Assembly (NCBI RefSeq): GCF_003461245.1
Contig: NZ_QTWS01000010.1
Coordinates: forward strand, 27,434 to 91,433
From: Blautia sp. AF19-10LB
Lineage (GTDB): Bacteria > Bacillota > Clostridia > Lachnospirales > Lachnospiraceae
Length of the DNA stretch: 64,000 nucleotides
Direction of reading: 5' to 3'
The position numbers and the translations under genes were made by a program. Below the pieces are notes generated by a model. It worked only from the letters and a program-made list of their open reading frames with translations. It had not been told where the DNA came from and ran no database searches. Positions 1 through 7,871 of this stretch are shown one piece after another (positions within the stretch are counted from its first letter, which is position 1; each line of letters begins with the position of its first letter).

Positions 1-1
1 T

Positions 2-175
2 GAGATGCGTGTAGAAGCTGAGAACGGTGCTACTGCTGGTAAATTCGACCTGGCTAAACGTGCTAAAGCTGCTAACCTCGACGCAATCCATGACACAGTT
101 CATGAAATGGCTCGTGATGAGGCGAGACACGGAAAAGCATTCGCAGGTCTGCTTAAGAGATATTTCGGAGAATAA
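2..175 (+). CDS. Rubrerythrin-family peroxidase, C-terminal fragment (window edge)
   Basis: The 5' part lies outside the window. The visible 57 residues form the last helices of a ferritin-like diiron domain, with the DEARHGKAF motif supplying a Glu and a His iron ligand, and end in LLKRYFGE. Rubrerythrins reduce hydrogen peroxide with electrons from rubredoxin in the cytoplasm of anaerobes. Because the diiron domain is at the very C-terminus with no rubredoxin CxxC module after it, the protein is either a reverse rubrerythrin (rubredoxin domain first) or a rubredoxin-less form. The missing N-terminus would decide. A strong terminator follows 21 bases later. Confidence 0.85.
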   Translation, partial: EMRVEAENGATAGKFDLAKRAKAANLDAIHDTVHEMARDEARHGKAFAGLLKRYFGE

Positions 176-192
176 ACCATCATATAAAACAA

Positions 193-831
193 TCATCCCC
201 AGGGCTTATAACCCTGGGGACTTTTTTTATAATACCAACAATTAATCCAATGACTGTAACCATTTAATATTTCCTCCACATAAATCATCGTACATCCCTG
301 ATTCAGAAATTCTTCTGCCTGTTTTTCCACATCTGCCGGGAAATTGATCCGATTTTCACGAAGCATATCCACATTTCCCGCCAAAATTGTGTGTGTATCC
401 ACTTCACACGAAACGCCGCGTCCAGGGATCATCTCAAACTGTCCGGTGGATAACAGTTCTCTCTTCATTTCCTGTCTGTAACAGTTTACGACTGCTTTTC
501 CAAGCGGATGTTCAGACAACTGCTCTGCCGGGATAGTTTTCTCTCCTGCTTCTGTGAGCACTCTGGCTGTCTGTGGTGTCAGATGTACCAGTTTCTCAAT
601 ACCTGCCCTTGCCTTAGCAACAGTCAGTTCTTCCAGAAGTCCTCCAAGCTGCATGATGAAGGCAACTTCACCGGCTGCAAAATCTTCTCTGATGAGTACG
701 GATGCGATCAGGGCCAGCGAAACAAGTACGTCTGCCTTGATATCAAACTCTGTGACAAGTCCGATGACTGCTTCCAGAATGATCGGGATTCCGCACAGAA
801 TGATCATTTCTATTTTCCATAAAATCGACAA
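193..831 (-). pseudogene. Heavy-metal P1B-type ATPase relic with large internal deletion
   Basis: The first ~105 residues match the transmembrane and early actuator region of a Zn/Cd/Co-type P1B ATPase (EFDIKADVLVS, GEVAFIMQLGGLLEELTVAKA). The reading frame then jumps straight into the nucleotide-binding domain (SEHPLGKAVVN, the HP motif). Absent are the TGE loop, the CPC membrane motif, the DKTGT phosphorylation site and the whole C-terminal GDGxNDxP half, so it cannot pump ions. The joint falls at PAEQL-SEHPLG; intact relatives have an AEQL-like motif at both sides, which suggests deletion between short repeats. The N-terminus is also lost (only a TTG start) and the 3' end runs into the neighbour's terminator. 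A CsoR-like relic at 1683-1895 probably belonged to the same locus. Confidence 0.85.
197..229 (+). terminator. Rho-independent terminator of the rubrerythrin-like gene
   Basis: The stem CCCCAGGG/CCCTGGGG (197-204 with 212-219) encloses a 7-base loop and is followed by a T-run. It also covers the broken 3' end of the opposing ATPase relic. Confidence 0.9.
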
Positions 832-870
832 AAAAAATAAAAGCCTGGGCGCACCATAGCTTTTATTTTA
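831..870 (-). terminator. Terminator downstream of the transglutaminase-like gene
   Basis: Read on the minus strand, an AAATAAAAGC stem pairs with GCTTTTATTT around a GC-rich loop and is followed by a T-run of about eight. Confidence 0.8.
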
Positions 871-873
871 TGT

Positions 874-1671
874 TTATGCGATTTTTTTGCGGAAAGCAGC
901 TTTATAATCATATTGACTATATTTGATTCCACAGTATCTGTTCATTCCTCTTCTTTTTCCGAAGTAAGAATCATATACCCGGCCATTGATTTCTGTCCAT
1001 GTATGTAAATTGTCTTTTCTTGAGGCTCTGGAACAGACATATACGTTTCTGTAGCCAATTACTTTCGCTATATATGCCATTGCACATGCGTATGAAATAC
1101 AGTTGCCTGACCTGCGCTCAAAAAGATCGTTGGCATTTATCGCACACCAGGCATCTCCACCTTCACTGAGTGTTCTCCAGGCTCCCAGTCCATTGCACTT
1201 CATCCATCTGTAACAGACCTTAAGCTTCTGTGTTTTGCTCATGCCACTGGTTGTAACTCCGTTTACAATCCTTCGCGCATTCTGATAAGCCTTCAGATCA
1301 TTTAACTGCTCTCTGTTGAGCTTTTTACCAGATGGTGACAGATAACGGGATCCTTCTTTGATTCCCTGGACATGCCCATTGTTCTCAATGTAATATGTTT
1401 TTCCTGCACTAGTCACATTTTTTCGCTGCAACACACCATTGGCATTGAAAAAATAATAATTCATGCCTACTTTCTGACACCCTTTGACAAACTTTCCATT
1501 TCTCTGGTACTTTCGTCCATTAGCTGTAGTGACCCATCCACTCCGCATTCCGGATGTGAAATCTGCTACACTTTCTTTCATTTCTGCTGCACTTACTGTT
1601 TCTGTCATAACCGGAGATATTACCAGAAGTGCACATATAGCTACTGTCAGCAACTCTTTTATTTTTTTCAT
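874..1671 (-). CDS. Secreted transglutaminase-like protein with cell-wall-binding-type repeats
   Basis: 265 residues. A Sec signal peptide (KK start, hydrophobic core, VSA-AE cleavage around residue 29) is followed by about 60 residues of aromatic/Gly repeats (GWVTTANGRKYQRNGKF, then NYYFFNANG, then KTYYIENNG) resembling choline-binding/cell-wall-binding repeats. A transglutaminase-like domain follows, with a likely Cys in RSGNCISYACAMAY, a His in LHTWTEING and an Asp in RVYDS. Such domains act as cysteine proteases or cross-linkers, probably at the cell surface. The substrate is unknown. It is a paralogue of 2541-3359 with the same architecture. It sits between two fragments of an old metal-efflux locus, so it may have been inserted there. 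Confidence 0.8.
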   Translation of the reverse strand: MKKIKELLTVAICALLVISPVMTETVSAAEMKESVADFTSGMRSGWVTTANGRKYQRNGKFVKGCQKVGMNYYFFNANGVLQRKNVTSAGKTYYIENNGHVQGIKEGSRYLSPSGKKLNREQLNDLKAYQNARRIVNGVTTSGMSKTQKLKVCYRWMKCNGLGAWRTLSEGGDAWCAINANDLFERRSGNCISYACAMAYIAKVIGYRNVYVCSRASRKDNLHTWTEINGRVYDSYFGKRRGMNRYCGIKYSQYDYKAAFRKKIA

Positions 1672-1682
1672 AATACACCTTT

Positions 1683-1895
1683 CTATTTCATATTTGCAAA
1701 ATGTTCTACTGCCTTTGTAAAGTTCTCAATTGTTTTGTCCGGATCTCCATGTTCAATTCCCTCCCGGACGCAGTGCTTGATATGACCTTCCAGCACCACC
1801 TGACCAGCTTTATGCAGAGCCGATTTAGCTCTCTCCTCTTTCTGATTTAGCTCTGCACTCTGCGATCTTTTTCCTGCTGTCATTTCGTACTTCAT
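1683..1895 (-). pseudogene. CsoR/FrmR-family metal-sensing repressor, N-terminally truncated
   Basis: Residues ~25-70 match the C-terminal half of a CsoR-type repressor (SALHKAGQVVLEGHIKHCV), with the HxxxC ligand pair intact. The N-terminal helix carrying the first ligand Cys and the DNA-binding arginines is missing. The first ~20 codons instead overlap the 3' end of the HD-domain gene in another frame. Without the first Cys it should not bind Cu(I) in the usual trigonal site. It is most simply the broken regulator of the P1B ATPase relic at 193-831. An intact csoR is present at 50621. Confidence 0.7.
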
Positions 1896-2412
1896 TACGA
1901 AGTTTTGTCAGATATTCTGAAAACTGAACTTTGTCATTACCATAGGTCATCTGCAGGTCATACTCAAGCGGAATCCATGTAGAAATATCGGATTCATTAT
2001 GCTGGATCAATGCCTCCAGATTGTCCAGTGCCTTATAAATTCTGGCTTCCAGTGTCTGACGTTCCTCCATCTCCTGGTAGAGTGCCTGCATTTCCTCTGC
2101 AAATGGCTTCGGAAGCTGTCTGACCCATTCCTTCAGTCGTTGTGCTTCTTTCTCCTCATCTGATTCTGTCTTTTCGAATGTAGGAATATCACCTGTAAAA
2201 GCTTCTCCAAGATCATGAATCAGACACATTTTCATTAGTTTCTCTATATCAGCTTCCGGGAATTCATCGCTGACAAAATATGCCATCAATGTGATTCTCC
2301 ATGAATGCTCTGCGACACTTTCTCTCCTGCCGCCTGATGTGTAACAGTGTCTTGTCGCATCTTTCAGTTTCTCTGCTACGGCCAAAGCCTCCATCAATCT
2401 GACTGGTTCCAT
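1825..2412 (-). CDS. HD-domain hydrolase, YfbR/HDDC2-like (probable 5'-deoxynucleotidase)
   Basis: 195 residues from the chosen ATG. The metal-binding signature is visible: AEHSWR (first His), LIHDLGEAF (HD dyad) and a later Asp in KALDNLEAL, matching the HD_3/YfbR family that dephosphorylates deoxynucleoside monophosphates. The start is placed at 2412 because AAGGGATG lies 8 bases upstream; an in-frame GTG at 2442 has a poorer site. The protein is cytoplasmic and soluble. Its last ~20 residues overlap the CsoR relic, so its C-terminus may have been altered by the same rearrangement. Confidence 0.75.
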   Translation of the reverse strand: MEPVRLMEALAVAEKLKDATRHCYTSGGRRESVAEHSWRITLMAYFVSDEFPEADIEKLMKMCLIHDLGEAFTGDIPTFEKTESDEEKEAQRLKEWVRQLPKPFAEEMQALYQEMEERQTLEARIYKALDNLEALIQHNESDISTWIPLEYDLQMTYGNDKVQFSEYLTKLRNEVRNDSRKKIAECRAKSERGES

Positions 2413-2540
2413 ATGTGTGTCATCCCTTTTATTTATAATCACCTCGTATTATAGCATCTTTTTCTCAATAAAACTACGTTTGAAATATTAATTTTCACTA
2501 AAAAAAACGATCCATTTCTGAACCAGTTTTTTAGATTTTC

Positions 2541-3359
2541 TCAGGAAAGTTTTTTCTTTGTAACCGGAGATAAGGTGTAAACACCATAACTTACATTATA
2601 GTTTCTGCTGTAGCTCTTGGCTTCTGCAAAAAGTGGATCGTATACACGTCCATTGATCTCTGTCCATGCATGAGAGTTGTCGTCGCTTCTTACACCATCT
2701 GCACAGATATAAACATTTTTGTAGCCGAGGGCTTTTGCAAGGTATGCGAAAGCGGATGCATCTGCGATACAGTCACCACAGCCGCGTTCAAAATGATCGT
2801 TTGCCTGTACTGCGTACCATACCGGACCACCCTGATCGAAACGTCTCCATGTAAAATAATATTTGCTCATAACCCAGCGGAAACATGCTTCCAGTTTCTG
2901 GCTTTTGGACATTCTGCTGTTGGTAACCTGATTTATTACATTTCTTGCATTCTGATATGCTCTGAAATCCAGGGCTTTGTTTGCTGACATTGCCTTTCCG
3001 TTGTTATAATAAAAAGTGGAACCTTTCCTCCAGCCTGTTACATGTGCGTAGTCGTCAATAAAGTACTGTACACCCTTGTAGGTTGTGTTTTTCTGTGCTT
3101 TAAATCCGTTTTTATTAAAAAGATAAACATATTTGCCGATCTTATGACAGCCTGTAATGTATTTGCCGTTTTTGAAATATCTCATTCCACCGGTTTTGAG
3201 TTTGTACCAGCCTTTGATCGTGGTCTTTTTCTTTGTTGTTGTGGATGTTGTCTTTTTTGTTGATGTGGTTGCTGCACTGGCTGTTTCTGTAAATGTCGGT
3301 ACTGTCGTCATGAGCATCGCGCAGAGACAGAATGCCAGTATCTTTTTCATTTTTTTCAT
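2541..3359 (-). CDS. Secreted transglutaminase-like protein with cell-wall-binding-type repeats (paralogue)
   Basis: 272 residues from the ATG at 3359, which has AGAGAGG 11 bases upstream; in-frame ATGs further 5' lack a usable site. A signal peptide (KKMKKILAFCLCAML, cut near ASA-AT) is followed by a low-complexity Thr/Lys linker, then GWYKLKTGGMRYFKNGKY-type aromatic repeats, then a transglutaminase-like domain with Cys (GDCIADASAFAY), His (SHAWTEING) and Asp (RVYDP). It shares architecture and many blocks with 874-1671 (AYQNARxxxN, MSKxQKL, LGYxNVYxC). The Thr/Lys linker resembles a wall-spanning spacer. Function on the cell surface is inferred; the substrate is unknown. Confidence 0.8.
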   Translation of the reverse strand: MKKMKKILAFCLCAMLMTTVPTFTETASAATTSTKKTTSTTTKKKTTIKGWYKLKTGGMRYFKNGKYITGCHKIGKYVYLFNKNGFKAQKNTTYKGVQYFIDDYAHVTGWRKGSTFYYNNGKAMSANKALDFRAYQNARNVINQVTNSRMSKSQKLEACFRWVMSKYYFTWRRFDQGGPVWYAVQANDHFERGCGDCIADASAFAYLAKALGYKNVYICADGVRSDDNSHAWTEINGRVYDPLFAEAKSYSRNYNVSYGVYTLSPVTKKKLS

Positions 3360-3384
3360 GTTAAACATGACCTCTCTTAAAAAT

Positions 3385-4347
3385 TTATTTTCCATACAAT
3401 ACCGAGGAGGCTTCTCCCAGGCGATTGTATAGTTTTACTGCATCATCAATATGCGGGGTTCCTGCCTGATATGCACCGGCAGTTACCAGTATGTATTCTA
3501 TGTCGTCAATTTCTGCAAAGCTTGCAAGACAGCAGCCTGCTTCACTGGTGAATCCTGTTTTGCCGCCCAGGATCTGCCCATCGATGACTGTTGTGTCGGA
3601 TAAGTTCTTGAACATGGTGCTGTAAAAAGTGAAACCATCCGGGTGCACGTTGGTTGCCTGTGTGGAATGATAGGGGCTTTCTATGATCTCACGAAAGGTG
3701 TCATTCTTGAGAGCGTAGTGCAGAAGGGTTGCGATGTCCTTTGCGGTGCTGTAATGGTTATCTGCGTGGAGACCTGTTGTGTTGCAGAAATGGGTATTGT
3801 CTAAGCCGAGTTTTTCGGCTTTCTGGTTCATCAGGTCTACGAAGGCATCTTCAGAGCCGGCGATCGTGACGGCGAGGGCGCGGCAGCACTCTGCTCCGGA
3901 GGGGAGCATGACGCCGTAGAGATAGTCTATTGCGGGGGCGGTTTCACCGGGCTGGAAACCTGCCTGGGTTGCGTCCTGGGCGTAGAGGTCGGCTACCATA
4001 TCGTTGGTTAGGGTGATCTGCTGATCCAGATCGCTCAGATTCTCTATTGCTACGATTGTGGTCATGATTTTGGTCATGGAGGCGGGATACATTTGGGTAT
4101 CGCCGTTTATGTCGCCGATGACTTTGCCGGTGCCTGCCTGCATGAGAACTGCGTAGGAGCTGTTGATGCCGGTGATGTCCAGCTCCTGGACTGATGGTTT
4201 TGTTAGTTGGTTTATCCAGATGGTGATCTGGGTGCCGAAGCCGAAGTTCTGGGAGAATACCAGAAGGAGTGAAACTACTACCAGGATTTCTGCTATTAGG
4301 ATGATGATTTTACTTTGTAAGGAATTTTTTCTTCTTTTCTTTGTCAA
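3385..4347 (-). CDS. D-alanyl-D-alanine carboxypeptidase, DacA/PBP5-like (peptidase S11)
   Basis: 320 residues with an N-terminal signal-anchor (SKIIILIAEILVVVSLLLVF). The three penicillin-binding motifs are in order: SMTK (nucleophile Ser and general-base Lys), SGAE where SxN usually stands, and KTG in GGKTGFTSEAG. Family enzymes trim the terminal D-Ala of peptidoglycan stem peptides outside the membrane. The SGA version of the second motif occurs in part of the S11 family. There is no C-terminal amphipathic anchor, in keeping with N-terminal anchoring. The downstream transglutaminase-like gene begins immediately after it, so the two may be co-transcribed. Confidence 0.85.
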   Translation of the reverse strand: MTKKRRKNSLQSKIIILIAEILVVVSLLLVFSQNFGFGTQITIWINQLTKPSVQELDITGINSSYAVLMQAGTGKVIGDINGDTQMYPASMTKIMTTIVAIENLSDLDQQITLTNDMVADLYAQDATQAGFQPGETAPAIDYLYGVMLPSGAECCRALAVTIAGSEDAFVDLMNQKAEKLGLDNTHFCNTTGLHADNHYSTAKDIATLLHYALKNDTFREIIESPYHSTQATNVHPDGFTFYSTMFKNLSDTTVIDGQILGGKTGFTSEAGCCLASFAEIDDIEYILVTAGAYQAGTPHIDDAVKLYNRLGEASSVLYGK

Positions 4348-4450
4348 ACTGACTCCCTCGTTTCCGAATTGTAGGTTTTGGGTTTTATTTTATCATTTTA
4401 GCATAAAATGGTGTAATTTTGAATTTTTTTGTGTTTGGAAACATTAAAAC

Positions 4451-4566
4451 CCTTAGGGGGAGCATCTCGAAGTCTGCGAAGGCCGAAGCTCCCCCTAAGA
4501 ACCCCCTTCTTAGCCACGCGGTTTTGGTATGGGGACGGGCGTGCCTGGGGCGCCGCCCTGGGGATT
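4451..4566. repeat. GC-rich palindromic intergenic element A
   Basis: The intergenic gap 4348-4628 is AT-rich except for this block. It contains an 11-bp perfect inverted repeat (TTAGGGGGAGC ... GCTCCCCCTAA, 4454-4497) followed by C-rich and GGGGCGCCGCCC segments. It is not coding in any convincing frame. A block of similar flavour, sharing GGGGACGGGC and GTGCCTG on the appropriate strand, sits at 50045-50145. It may be a dispersed repeat or structured RNA. Confidence 0.45.
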
Positions 4567-4580
4567 GGGAAAATCATATT

Positions 4581-4615
4581 AAAAAAAAGACATCCCTGCT
4601 TGCGCGCGGGATGTC
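4581..4615 (-). terminator. Terminator of the ribosomal protein operon
   Basis: The stem GACATCCC/GGGATGTC (4589-4596 with 4608-4615) is followed, on the minus strand, by eight T. It ends transcription after rplA. Confidence 0.9.
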
Positions 4616-4628
4616 TCTCTTATTTATT

Positions 4629-5321
4629 TTAGGCAAATTTAACTGGGTTGACTTTGACTCCTGGTCCCATGGTTGGGGTAAGGACAACGCTTCTTAAGTA
4701 CTGTCCTTTCAGGGTGCTTGGTCTAGCCTTTACAATTGCCTCCATGAGCGTCTGGAAGTTGTCGCTTAACTGTTCCTCAGTAAAGGAAGCTTTACCGATC
4801 GGAACATGGATGATATTGGTTTTGTCAAGACGGTATTCAATCTTACCTGCTTTAATATCATTGATTGCTTTTGTAACGTCCATAGTTACTGTTCCAGCTT
4901 TCGGGTTCGGCATGAGACCTTTTGGTCCGAGTACACGACCAAGACGTCCTACAACACCCATCATGTCTGGTGTAGCAACAACAACGTCGAAATCAAGCCA
5001 TCCTTCGTTCTGAATTCTCGGGATGAGATCTTCTGCTCCTACGTAATCTGCTCCAGCTGCTTTTGCTTCTTCTGCTTTTGCGTCTTTTGCAAATACGAGA
5101 ACACGAACTTTTTTACCAGTTCCATGAGGCAGAACTACTGCACCACGGATCTGCTGGTCTGCATGACGTCCATCGCAGCCTGTACGGATGTGAGCTTCGA
5201 TAGTTTCGTCAAATTTAGCAACTGCTGATTTCTTTACAAGGCTGATAGCTTCAGCGGTATCATATAATGTTGCGCGGTCTACTGCTTTAGCAGCTTCCAC
5301 GTATTTCTTTCCTCGTTTCAT
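4629..5321 (-). CDS. rplA: 50S ribosomal protein L1
   Basis: 230 residues starting [12 protein letters not shown]; the start is fixed by AGGAGG at 5331-5335. Family landmarks are present: [37 protein letters not shown] and the [11 protein letters not shown] region. L1 binds the L1 stalk of 23S rRNA, helps release deacylated tRNA, and in many bacteria represses its own operon by binding the mRNA. It is the last gene of rpmG-secE-nusG-rplK-rplA. rplJ and rplL do not follow, as a terminator and dacA come next. Confidence 0.97.
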   Translation of the reverse strand: MKRGKKYVEAAKAVDRATLYDTAEAISLVKKSAVAKFDETIEAHIRTGCDGRHADQQIRGAVVLPHGTGKKVRVLVFAKDAKAEEAKAAGADYVGAEDLIPRIQNEGWLDFDVVVATPDMMGVVGRLGRVLGPKGLMPNPKAGTVTMDVTKAINDIKAGKIEYRLDKTNIIHVPIGKASFTEEQLSDNFQTLMEAIVKARPSTLKGQYLRSVVLTPTMGPGVKVNPVKFA

Positions 5322-5335
5322 TTCTATAACCTCCT

Positions 5336-5363
5336 GTGGTAATTGCGGGAATTTCCCTCCCAC
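5336..5363 (-). promoter_or_regulatory. Candidate L1-binding mRNA element before rplA
   Basis: On the minus strand, GTGGGAG, a short GGGAA/TTCCC hairpin and then ATTACCAC form a GUGG/CCAC stem with an asymmetric inner loop, ending at the rplA Shine-Dalgarno. An almost identical element precedes rplK at 5827-5856. The shape resembles the L1 site in L11-operon leaders; this is an inference from pattern. Confidence 0.5.
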
Positions 5364-5383
5364 TCACTTCAATTTGTAATTTC

Positions 5384-5809
5384 TCAGTCTACGACTTCGA
5401 TTCCCATGCTTCTTGCAGTACCAGCGATCATGCTCATAGCTGCTTCAAGGGATGCTGCATTCAGGTCTTTCATCTTCAGTTCGGCGATTTCCTGAACCTG
5501 AGCTTTTGTTACTTTTGCAACTTTTGTTTTGTTCGGTACGCCGGAACCGGATTTGATGTTAGCTGCCTTCTTAAGAAGAACTGCTGCCGGCGGAGTTTTG
5601 GTTATGAAGCTGAAACTTCTGTCTGCATAAACAGTGATAACTACAGGAATGATAAGATCTCCCTGATCTGCTGTTCTTGCATTAAACTCTTTTGTGAACT
5701 GTACAATGTTTACACCGTGCTGTCCAAGAGCCGGACCAACCGGTGGTGCTGGAGTTGCTTTACCAGCAGGAATCTGTAATTTAATATAGCCTGTTACTTT
5801 TTTTGCCAT
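5384..5809 (-). CDS. rplK: 50S ribosomal protein L11
   Basis: 141 residues, the usual length. The conserved N-terminal block [26 protein letters not shown] and the C-terminal rRNA-binding block ([12 protein letters not shown]) are both visible. L11 binds the GTPase-associated region of 23S rRNA and is needed for factor-dependent steps and the stringent response. It lies between nusG and rplA in the conserved order, preceded by a GUGG/CCAC leader and AGGAGGT. Confidence 0.97.
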   Translation of the reverse strand: MAKKVTGYIKLQIPAGKATPAPPVGPALGQHGVNIVQFTKEFNARTADQGDLIIPVVITVYADRSFSFITKTPPAAVLLKKAANIKSGSGVPNKTKVAKVTKAQVQEIAELKMKDLNAASLEAAMSMIAGTARSMGIEVVD

Positions 5810-5826
5810 TTTTCGGCACCTCCTAT

Positions 5827-5856
5827 GTGGTATTGGCGGGGGTTGTTCCCTCCCAC
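5827..5856 (-). promoter_or_regulatory. Candidate L1-binding mRNA element before rplK
   Basis: On the minus strand, GTGGGAG is followed by a GGGAACAACCC hairpin and AATACCAC, giving the same GUGG/CCAC stem and bulge as 5336-5363, immediately upstream of the rplK ribosome binding site. Confidence 0.5.
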
Positions 5857-5866
5857 TTGAATGTGT

Positions 5867-6382
5867 TTACGCTTTCTTAATATCTGCGAAACTTATTTCT
5901 ACCGGCGTTTCGCGGCCAAACAATTCAACATTGATAGTAACCGTCTGCTTCTGAGTGCTGAGCGCAGAAATAACGCCTGCGGTGTCCTTCCAGGCTCCGC
6001 CTGTTACGACAACCATGTCACCCTCTGCAAAATCTACCTGAATGTCTTCTTTCTTGATTCCTAACGGAAGCATTTCTTCTTCTGTAAGAGGAACCGGTTT
6101 GGATCCCGGTCCTACGAATCCGGTAACGCCTCTGGTGTTACGAACAACATACCAGGTATCATCATTCATGACCATGTTGAGAAGCACATAGCCCGGAAAC
6201 ATTTTTTTCTGGACCTGCTTTGCAGCACCGTTTCGCATCTCTACTACATCCTGCAGCGGAACGCGAACTTCCAGAATCTGGTCTTCCAGGTGTCTGTTTT
6301 CGATTGTTTTTTCAATGTTGGCTTTTACTTTGTTTTCATACCCTGAATAAGTATGAACAACATACCATTTTGCTTCTGACAT
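5867..6382 (-). CDS. nusG: Transcription termination/antitermination factor NusG
   Basis: 171 residues. The N-terminal NGN domain begins KWYVVHTYSGYENKVKANIE and includes FPGYVLLNM and the VRNTRGVTGFVG block. The C-terminal KOW domain (EGDMVVVTGGAWKDTAGVI) closes the protein. NusG binds RNA polymerase and couples it to Rho or to ribosomal protein S10. It lies 16 bases downstream of secE, the standard arrangement. Confidence 0.97.
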   Translation of the reverse strand: MSEAKWYVVHTYSGYENKVKANIEKTIENRHLEDQILEVRVPLQDVVEMRNGAAKQVQKKMFPGYVLLNMVMNDDTWYVVRNTRGVTGFVGPGSKPVPLTEEEMLPLGIKKEDIQVDFAEGDMVVVTGGAWKDTAGVISALSTQKQTVTINVELFGRETPVEISFADIKKA

Positions 6383-6398
6383 ACAATCACCGTTATCC

Positions 6399-6608
6399 TT
6401 ATTTCATTAAAAGATTTACACCTTCCAGGATTGCAGAATCCATAATACTGATAATTACAGCAAGTACTACTGTAATGGCAACAACCGCAATGGTTTGTTT
6501 AACCAGTGTAGGTCTGTCAACCCAGACAATCTTTTTGAATTCCGATTGAAGTCCCTGAAACCATTTTTTCTTCTGACCAGTGCCAGCAGATTTTTCTTTC
6601 TCTTGCAT
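6399..6608 (-). CDS. secE: Preprotein translocase subunit SecE
   Basis: 69 residues, the short Gram-positive form with one transmembrane helix (IAVVAITVVLAVIISIMDSAI) preceded by the amphipathic conserved segment SEFKKIVWVDRPTLVKQT. SecE clamps SecY in the membrane protein-conducting channel. It is flanked by rpmG and nusG as in most Firmicutes. Confidence 0.95.
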   Translation of the reverse strand: MQEKEKSAGTGQKKKWFQGLQSEFKKIVWVDRPTLVKQTIAVVAITVVLAVIISIMDSAILEGVNLLMK

Positions 6609-6668
6609 AGTCTAACCTCACAATTCGTTACTGCTCACGAAGTGAACAGTCACCTTAATTCTTTGTGA

Positions 6669-6818
6669 TTACTTTGTTTCCTTGTGCAGAGTATGGGTAC
6701 GGCAGAACTTACAATATTTCTTTGTTTCAAGACGCTCAGGATGATTCTTTTTCTCCTTGGTCATATTGTAGTTACGCTGCTTGCACTCCGTACATGCCAA
6801 TGTAATCTTAACGCGCAC
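6669..6818 (-). CDS. rpmG: 50S ribosomal protein L33 (zinc-binding form)
   Basis: 49 residues, using a GTG start at 6818 with GGAGGTGG 8 bases upstream; a longer in-frame ATG at 6872 would add a non-conserved extension. Two CxxC knuckles (CTEC and CKFC) identify the zinc-binding paralogue type, which in several Firmicutes is down-regulated when zinc is short. It is the first gene of the ribosomal/secretion operon, reading into secE. Confidence 0.93.
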   Translation of the reverse strand: MRVKITLACTECKQRNYNMTKEKKNHPERLETKKYCKFCRTHTLHKETK

Positions 6819-6905
6819 AACTTCCACCTCCAGTGTTTTCATTTGCGTGAGTCTTTCTTTTATTTTTTGCATAAAAAAAAGACCTAACTTCCATGTCGCC
6901 CGTCT

Positions 6906-6934
6906 AGTTTATCACACCTTATACATGAAGTCAA
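6906..6934 (-). promoter_or_regulatory. Promoter P1 of the rpmG-secE-nusG-rplKA operon
   Basis: On the minus strand, TTGACT (6929-6934), 17 bases, then TAAACT (6906-6911), about 90 bases before the rpmG GTG. Confidence 0.7.
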
Positions 6935-6963
6935 GTGTTTTGCTTTTTTTTATAGAAGTATTT

Positions 6964-6991
6964 CTTATAAAAATAAGTTTTCTCTTGTCAA
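6964..6991 (-). promoter_or_regulatory. Possible second, upstream promoter P2 of the same operon
   Basis: On the minus strand, TTGACA (6986-6991), 16 bases, then TATAAG (6964-6969). Tandem promoters are common for translation genes. Confidence 0.5.
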
Positions 6992-7084
6992 CGTTCCCTC
7001 TGTAGTGTATGATAAAAAAGTCGAATGCCCTCAGTTTTCTGGGGGTCTATAATTTTATCAAAAATAAATATAGGAGCGGATTTT

Positions 7085-7870
7085 ATGTTTAATCGATTCA
7101 AGGATGACTTGAAGAAGTACTGGAAGTACGCAATCTATTCTTCCAAGGCTCAGTTAAAATCCGAAATAGCCAATTCCTATCTGAACTGGCTGTGGTGGGT
7201 ACTGGATCCTCTTTGTTTTATGCTGATCTATGTATTCATGTTCGGATATGTTTTCAAGTCCAATCAGCAGTACTTTGCAATTTTCGTCTTTATTGGTATC
7301 ACTCTGTGGGACTTTTTTAATAAATCTCTTTTGCAGAGTGTCAAGGTAATCAAGGCCAATAAGCCGATCGTATCCAAAGTATATATACCGAAATTCATCC
7401 TTCTTTTTGTCAAGATGGGCGTTAACGGATTTAAGATGTGTATTTCCCTTCTTATTATTCTCGCCATGATGCTTGTATTCAGAGTTCCTGTAACCTGGAA
7501 TGTTCTGTATTTCATTCCTATTCTGATGACTCTGATTGTTATTGTATTTGGATTTTCCTGTTTTCTCCTTCATTACGGAGTATTTGTAGAGGATCTTTCC
7601 AATGTGCTGAACATTGTGCTGCGTTTCCTGTTTTATCTGACCGGTGTATTCTGGAATATCATGGACAGGCTCCCGGCACCTTACAACAATTATATCGGAA
7701 AGGGAAACCCTATTGCGTTTTTGTTGACTGCCTCCCGTGACTGCCTGATCTACGGCAAAACACCTCACAGGAAACTTCTTCTTATGTGGTTTGTTGTCGG
7801 AGTTATCATCAGTATCTTAGGTGTACGTAAGATCTACAAAAATGAAAACAGTTATGTAAAGGTGATATAA
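7085..7870 (+). CDS. ABC-2 type polysaccharide exporter, permease (Wzm/TagG-like)
   Basis: 261 residues from the ATG at 7085 (AGGAG at 7072-7076). The protein begins with an amphipathic stretch and then has about six membrane segments, including WWVLDPLCFMLIYVFMFGYVF and LNIVLRFLFYLTGVFWNIMDRLP, the pattern of O-antigen/teichoic acid exporter permeases. With the ATPase one base downstream it would flip a lipid-linked polysaccharide or teichoic acid across the membrane. The convergent glycosyltransferase/LicD/sugar-transferase genes suggest that the cargo is the product of that locus. Confidence 0.85.
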   Translation: MFNRFKDDLKKYWKYAIYSSKAQLKSEIANSYLNWLWWVLDPLCFMLIYVFMFGYVFKSNQQYFAIFVFIGITLWDFFNKSLLQSVKVIKANKPIVSKVYIPKFILLFVKMGVNGFKMCISLLIILAMMLVFRVPVTWNVLYFIPILMTLIVIVFGFSCFLLHYGVFVEDLSNVLNIVLRFLFYLTGVFWNIMDRLPAPYNNYIGKGNPIAFLLTASRDCLIYGKTPHRKLLLMWFVVGVIISILGVRKIYKNENSYVKVI

Positions 7871-7871
7871 T

